From Azoarcus sp. (GTDB taxonomy: Bacteria > Pseudomonadota > Gammaproteobacteria > Burkholderiales > Rhodocyclaceae): DNA of 15,304 nt. This document shows positions 15,213 through 15,304 of the stretch, one piece after another. The notes beneath the pieces were generated by a model. That model was not told the origin of the DNA and did no database searches. It was given only the letters and a program-made list of their open reading frames with translations. The position numbers were made by a program, and so were the translations under genes. Every line of letters begins with the position of its first letter. The first letter of the stretch is position 1. Where the stretch lies: positions 1 to 15,304 of the forward strand of contig JAITCV010000199.1 in assembly GCA_031282905.1 (NCBI GenBank), read 5' to 3'.

Positions 15213-15263
15213 TGCCCCCTCGTTGTTCGATTTCATACCTCCACTTTCTGCAAGGAAACCGCC

Positions 15264-15304
15264 ATGACCCCGTTTGCCGCCACCACCGCCATTTCCGCCG
15301 CCTC
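15264..15304 (+). CDS. Start of a protein-coding gene, cut by the window edge
   Basis: The ATG at 15264 has AAGGAA at 15252-15257, a good SD at normal spacing, and encodes MTPFAATTAISAA before the window ends. The frame is GC-rich with Ala/Thr codons typical of the neighbouring genes. It lies about 50 bases after a sigma-54 promoter candidate. Thirteen residues are too few to name it. Confidence 0.55.
   Translation, partial: MTPFAATTAISAA

Larger units (their letters stand above)
14645..15263. other. Non-coding stretch after phoA
   Basis: No credible gene is seen. It holds a weak stem after phoA (AGCG-AGTT-CGCT then GTCAAGTTTTT, about 14674-14696), a repeat fragment CGCAATGACAAG at 14747-14758, a hairpin repeat at 14775-14804, an AT-rich part with a poor FNR-like site (CTCAT-N4-ATCAA, 14928-14941), a T-rich tract at about 14994-15007, and a sigma-54 promoter candidate before the next gene. 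Confidence 0.5.

Noticed and set aside
1..15304. CRISPR arrays, tRNA genes, intact insertion sequences or prophage genes
   Set aside because: I looked for regularly spaced repeats, cloverleaf sequences, transposase motifs and phage functions and saw none that could be supported.

Overview
The window looks like a chromosomal segment of a GC-rich betaproteobacterium, perhaps of the Rhodocyclales/Nitrosomonadales type. This rests on codon use, Shine-Dalgarno (SD) sites of the AAGGA/GGAGG type, the mix of gene families and the rRNA-leader-like left edge. It is inferred; there is no marker gene in the window to fix the taxon.

Layout. Positions 1-236 look like the promoter and boxA leader of a leftward rRNA operon lying outside the window. 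Next come a leftward methyl-accepting chemotaxis protein (237-1901), an 800-base gene-poor stretch with degenerate extragenic repeats, a strong hairpin terminator (2657-2698), a leftward bacteriohemerythrin (2708-3115) and a divergent queD-like gene (3270-3710).

The centre, about 3.78-12.33 kb, is a split nitrate/sulfonate/taurine-type ABC import locus. On the minus strand, an alpha/beta-hydrolase::nitroreductase fusion (4671-5969) is joined by an ATGA overlap to the ATPase gene (3781-4674). On the plus strand, after a 652-base divergent region rich in palindromes, come an MFS transporter (6622-7896), an 18-residue leader ORF (8070-8126), two different permeases (8129-9094, 9091-9873) and two closely similar periplasmic binding proteins (9919-10983, 11270-12325). 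Together these can form one importer (a permease heterodimer, one ATPase and two alternative receptors) with a two-domain intracellular enzyme made alongside the ATPase. The substrate cannot be read from sequence. A sulfonate, an ester or an aromatic or nitro compound are all possible.

The right part holds a leftward small exported protein of unknown function (12493-13008), divergent from an E. coli-type alkaline phosphatase (phoA, 13136-14644). The phoA gene has a Pho box and -10 in the same geometry as the E. coli phoA promoter. A 619-base non-coding stretch follows, with a hairpin repeat and a good sigma-54 promoter candidate, and then the first 41 bases of another gene at the right edge.

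The best candidates for something undescribed are the hydrolase::nitroreductase fusion tied to a split ABC importer with duplicated receptors, and the short leader ORF coupled to its first permease.
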